From: an uncultured Eubacterium sp.
Lineage (GTDB): Bacteria; Bacillota; Clostridia; Lachnospirales; Lachnospiraceae
Direction: 5' to 3'
Length of the DNA stretch: 13,540 nucleotides
Assembly: GCA_910589595.1 (NCBI GenBank)
Contig: CAJUTM010000040.1
Span: 1 to 13,540 of the forward strand
Positions within the stretch are counted from its first letter, which is position 1, and every line of letters begins with the position of its first letter. The notes beneath the pieces were generated by a model that was given only the letters and a program-made list of their open reading frames with translations, searched no databases and had not been told where the DNA came from. Below are positions 11,906 to 13,540 of this stretch, piece after piece. Made by a program: the position numbers and the translations under genes.

Positions 11906-12703
11906 TTATGAACTGCCTGTCCCTTTCGTCAGCAGAGACAATCTGCAAGAATCAATCAAAGCAATTGGTGGACATTTAAAAAACACCTTCTCCAAATCGC
12001 CTGTTTTATAATACATCGTAGGGTCTGCAAAAATGCAAACTATATCATCCCCTACTTCTATCTCTGTATACCAAAGAAAATGTGGCAAATCTTTTTTCAA
12101 TAATTCTTCTATGCAGTCTCTTTGAATATCATTCTTTTGTTCTTTAAGAAAAGATTTCAATATGCTATTATCAACTAAAATATTTCTTAATGCCACTTCT
12201 TGCGAAAGATTACTTTCCTCATCAAACATTTGGCAGACAATAGAGCCCTTTTTATCCAGAACAGCATACTGGTAAAGATATTCTGCCAAAAATAGCTGAT
12301 ATCGTTCAAAATCAATATAGACCCTCTCATGCTCCGGTGTTAATATAAAAAAGCTATCTCTCCCGTTCTGGCAACCGGCAAAGTAGTCACGAAGTTCCTT
12401 TACACTTAACGTATACAAAAATCTGTTACAACTCTCGCTGATATCAAACACGCTTATCTTTTCAAGATGTCCGGAGTCATCATAAACAATATATTTTTTC
12501 TGCTCTCCATTTTCCATACCTAAATGTCCGATTAATTGTACTACATGCCCTTCTAACCCTAAAATTACAGGAAGTCCACTTTCTATATATGTGTCGATAT
12601 TTTTTTGTACCCTGTCCCAGCTTTCGTCTTTATAACACTTTACATTTTTAAAACGCTGTACCCGATAGGGGATATTTAATTCCTCGAGCATATTCTCAAG
12701 CAA
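11906..12703 (-). CDS. C-terminal piece: His/Asp part of C39-like fold protein
   Basis: This open frame would give 265 residues from a TTG at 12703, but the TTG has no convincing ribosome binding site and the frame stays open upstream through the A7 run, so it is best read as the continuation of the broken gene. ESGLPVILGLEGHVVQLIGH (residues 41-60) carries the predicted catalytic His53, and YIVYDDSGH (71-79) the predicted Asp. Residues about 95-265 are mixed alpha/beta, with FILTPEHERVYIDFERYQLF and a C-terminal segment containing CIFADPTMYYKTGD; I do not recognise this region. The frame ends at a TAA about 96 bases before the kinase start, with no terminator seen. Confidence 0.5.
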   Translation of the reverse strand: MLENMLEELNIPYRVQRFKNVKCYKDESWDRVQKNIDTYIESGLPVILGLEGHVVQLIGHLGMENGEQKKYIVYDDSGHLEKISVFDISESCNRFLYTLSVKELRDYFAGCQNGRDSFFILTPEHERVYIDFERYQLFLAEYLYQYAVLDKKGSIVCQMFDEESNLSQEVALRNILVDNSILKSFLKEQKNDIQRDCIEELLKKDLPHFLWYTEIEVGDDIVCIFADPTMYYKTGDLEKVFFKCPPIALIDSCRLSLLTKGTGSS

Positions 12704-12711
12704 GGCACTTC

Positions 12712-12999
12712 CTATTTTTTTGGAAAACTGTGCCTGTTGCCGGAATTGCGGGAAATCAATTCCATAGAACTTATTGGCACATTCTTGTACCTATTGGCAA
12801 AGTATTTTGTCAACATAATAAGATTTGCATCTGCACAACATGTAACAATAGAATCCTGCGAGAAGAAAGGATAAGTATCTATCTTCAATGTCTTCCCCAT
12901 ATAATGCACTTCTTTCTCAAATGAACCCGTATTACCTTTTCCCTTAACGCATTTGCATAAGCACTGTGCAAATAGTGTCTGGCAATCATTTCTTTCCAT
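12712..12999 (-). CDS. Middle piece: Cys part of C39-like fold protein
   Basis: The open frame spans 95 codons, but only the part after about 12937 looks like real protein; the first 20 residues overlap the other frame of the N-terminal piece. KTLKIDTYPFFSQDS leads into IVTCCADANLIMLTKYF, the Gln-to-Cys signature of papain/C39-like enzymes, with the likely nucleophile Cys55 encoded at 12835-12837. It stops at TAG directly after the A7 run (last residues HSFPKK). An internal ATG (MGKTLK) could start it independently, but its upstream sequence has only a weak AGAAAG. Confidence 0.45.
   Translation of the reverse strand: MERNDCQTLFAQCLCKCVKGKGNTGSFEKEVHYMGKTLKIDTYPFFSQDSIVTCCADANLIMLTKYFANRYKNVPISSMELISRNSGNRHSFPKK
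12715..12721 (-). other. A7 run at frame break, possible slippage site
   Basis: Seven A residues on the minus strand sit exactly where the Cys-containing frame ends (AAA AAA TAG) and the His/Asp frame must begin. An eight-A version reads through as P-K-K-I-G-S. Runs of this length can allow polymerase slippage or replication-based length variation, so a fraction of full-length product is possible. This is inference from position and composition only. Confidence 0.4.
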
Positions 13000-13217
13000 T
13001 CTCTCTCAACATAATTCTCTTCAATAATTATATATTTTGCCGCGTCAAACAGTACCCCTATTCTATTTAAAACCTTTTCTTTAAAATCACAGGAAAAACG
13101 GAATAAAAAATCATCTTCGCACTTTCCTGCCGCATTACAATATCCAAAATTGTATATTGCCGCTAATTCTCCACATAAATGTTCTTTACGAAATACCATC
13201 CGTCCACACAGCCTCAA
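12885..13217 (-). CDS. N-terminal piece of the broken C39-like gene
   Basis: An open frame of 110 codons from a TTG at 13217 that overlaps the stop of the preceding small gene by four bases (TTGA); an ATG seven codons in (MVFRKEH) is the alternative start, and neither has a strong binding site. Residues about 1-97 look like genuine protein, with FLFRFSCDFKEKVLNRIGV and AKYIIIEENYVEREWKEMI suggesting an alpha/beta domain. The last 16 residues (VIRVHLRKKC...) are read past the first frame break and are probably not native. I cannot assign a function to this domain. Confidence 0.45.
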   Translation of the reverse strand: MRLCGRMVFRKEHLCGELAAIYNFGYCNAAGKCEDDFLFRFSCDFKEKVLNRIGVLFDAAKYIIIEENYVEREWKEMIARHYLHSAYANALREKVIRVHLRKKCIIWGRH

Positions 13218-13393
13218 CGCCCCAAGGCAATAAGTTCCTCTATCGCATATTCCTCATTTTCTAATTCCCGTTCCGCAATTTCATTCATTTTATCATCAAT
13301 AACGGACGCTCTTTTATCCATCATTTCAAACATATGCCTGCGGGTATATAAATCGCTAACCGCTTTTAATAATTTTATAGATTCTGTATCCAT
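13214..13393 (-). CDS. Small charged helical protein, function unknown
   Basis: A 59-residue protein starting MDTESIKLLKAVSDLYTRR and ending EEYAIEELIALGR. It is preceded by an excellent ribosome binding site (GGAGG seven bases before the ATG at 13393), the best initiation signal in this corner of the window. It has no cysteine, signal peptide or membrane segment, is rich in E, K, D, R and M, and is predicted to be almost wholly alpha-helical. The same frame is open upstream to 13474, but that part lacks a plausible start. Its TGA overlaps the TTG of the next frame by four bases, which allows translational coupling. Alternatively, one added G in the G4 run (complement of 13220-13223) would fuse it to the C39-like gene as an N-terminal part, giving about 496 residues. 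I do not recognise a family. Confidence 0.5.
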   Translation of the reverse strand: MDTESIKLLKAVSDLYTRRHMFEMMDKRASVIDDKMNEIAERELENEEYAIEELIALGR

Positions 13394-13418
13394 CTTTCCA
13401 CCTCCAAATTCATCTTCT

Positions 13419-13511
13419 TCAAAAGTCTCCCAATTCTTCAGAAAACACATCCTCTTCCATCTCTTCATCACCACTATCTTCTGAATTAATTAGTGTCTGC
13501 TGATTAAGTAG
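13419..13511 (-). other. Short acidic open frame, possible gene remnant
   Basis: Thirty codons lie between an in-frame TAG at 13512-13514 and a TGA at 13419-13421. The product is strikingly acidic: NQQTLINSEDSGDEEMEEDV, then FSEELGDF. No start codon with a ribosome binding site is present, so it may be the tail of an upstream gene whose frame is broken close to the window edge, or chance. It ends 25 bases before the ATG of the 59-residue gene. Nothing else recognisable lies between 13512 and 13540. Confidence 0.25.
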
Positions 13512-13540
13512 CTATCTGCAACTTCCAACTCTTACATCTG

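Larger units (their letters stand above)
11906..13217 (-). pseudogene. Frameshifted papain/C39-like cysteine-protease-fold gene
   Basis: Three consecutive open frames read as one gene if two single bases are restored. Adding one A to the A4 run (complement of 12937-12940) joins ...ANALREK to GNTGSFEKEV...; adding one A to the A7 run (complement of 12715-12721) joins ...NRHSFPKK to IGSALLENML.... The repaired product is 437 residues from the TTG at 13217, or a few fewer from an internal ATG (MVFRKEH). The catalytic pattern of papain/C39-type peptidases is split across the breaks: Q-D-x-x-V-T-C-C-A-D-A in the middle piece (the second Cys aligns with C-G-x-A of C39), and LPVILGLEGHVV plus YIVYDDSGH in the last piece for His and Asp. 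The N-terminal 100 residues and the C-terminal 170 match no domain I can name. As written, no single polypeptide carries Cys and His together. It is either a decaying gene, a phase-variable or slippage-expressed gene, or an assembly error. Long A/T runs in neighbouring genes are in frame, which argues mildly against general sequencing error. Confidence 0.65.

Overview
The window is chromosomal DNA from a low-to-mid GC Gram-positive bacterium, most probably a Lachnospiraceae-type clostridium. The basis is the style of the RpoB and RpoC proteins, consensus sigma-A promoter elements, AGGAGG-type ribosome binding sites, a BspA-like leucine-rich-repeat exoprotein and a Cytidylate_kin2-type kinase. 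The family-level placement is inference, since no search was run. Every gene lies on the minus strand, so biological order runs from the right end of the window to the left.

Right end (about 13540 to 11906): a small acidic open frame, a well-initiated 59-residue helical protein, and a papain/C39-like cysteine-protease-fold gene that is broken in its present form. The Cys segment and the His/Asp segment lie in different frames. Restoring one base at an A4 run and one at an A7 run rebuilds a continuous protein of about 437 residues. This is the least ordinary part of the window.

Middle (11809 to 11146): a Cytidylate_kin2-like kinase followed by a good intrinsic terminator. Next comes a strong, almost ideal sigma-A promoter (TTGACA, 17-base spacer, extended -10 TACGAT) and a leader of about 88 bases with repeated TGTGGTA boxes and nested inverted repeats. 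This promoter drives rpoB.

Left (10993 to 54): rpoB, rpoC, a secreted leucine-rich-repeat protein and a multi-spanning O-antigen ligase/polymerase-family protein. The gaps are 16, 34 and 15 bases, with no terminator visible between them, so the four may form one transcription unit. In this arrangement core RNA polymerase genes are followed by two cell-envelope genes. The ribosomal protein genes rplJ/rplL, which commonly precede rpoB, are not directly upstream. At the extreme left a second sigma-A-like promoter (TTGACA-N17-TAAGAT) points out of the window toward an unseen gene.

No tRNA, rRNA, CRISPR array, insertion sequence or prophage was seen, and no gene-free stretch exceeds 300 bases. 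The longest non-coding gap is the 225-base region between the kinase and rpoB.
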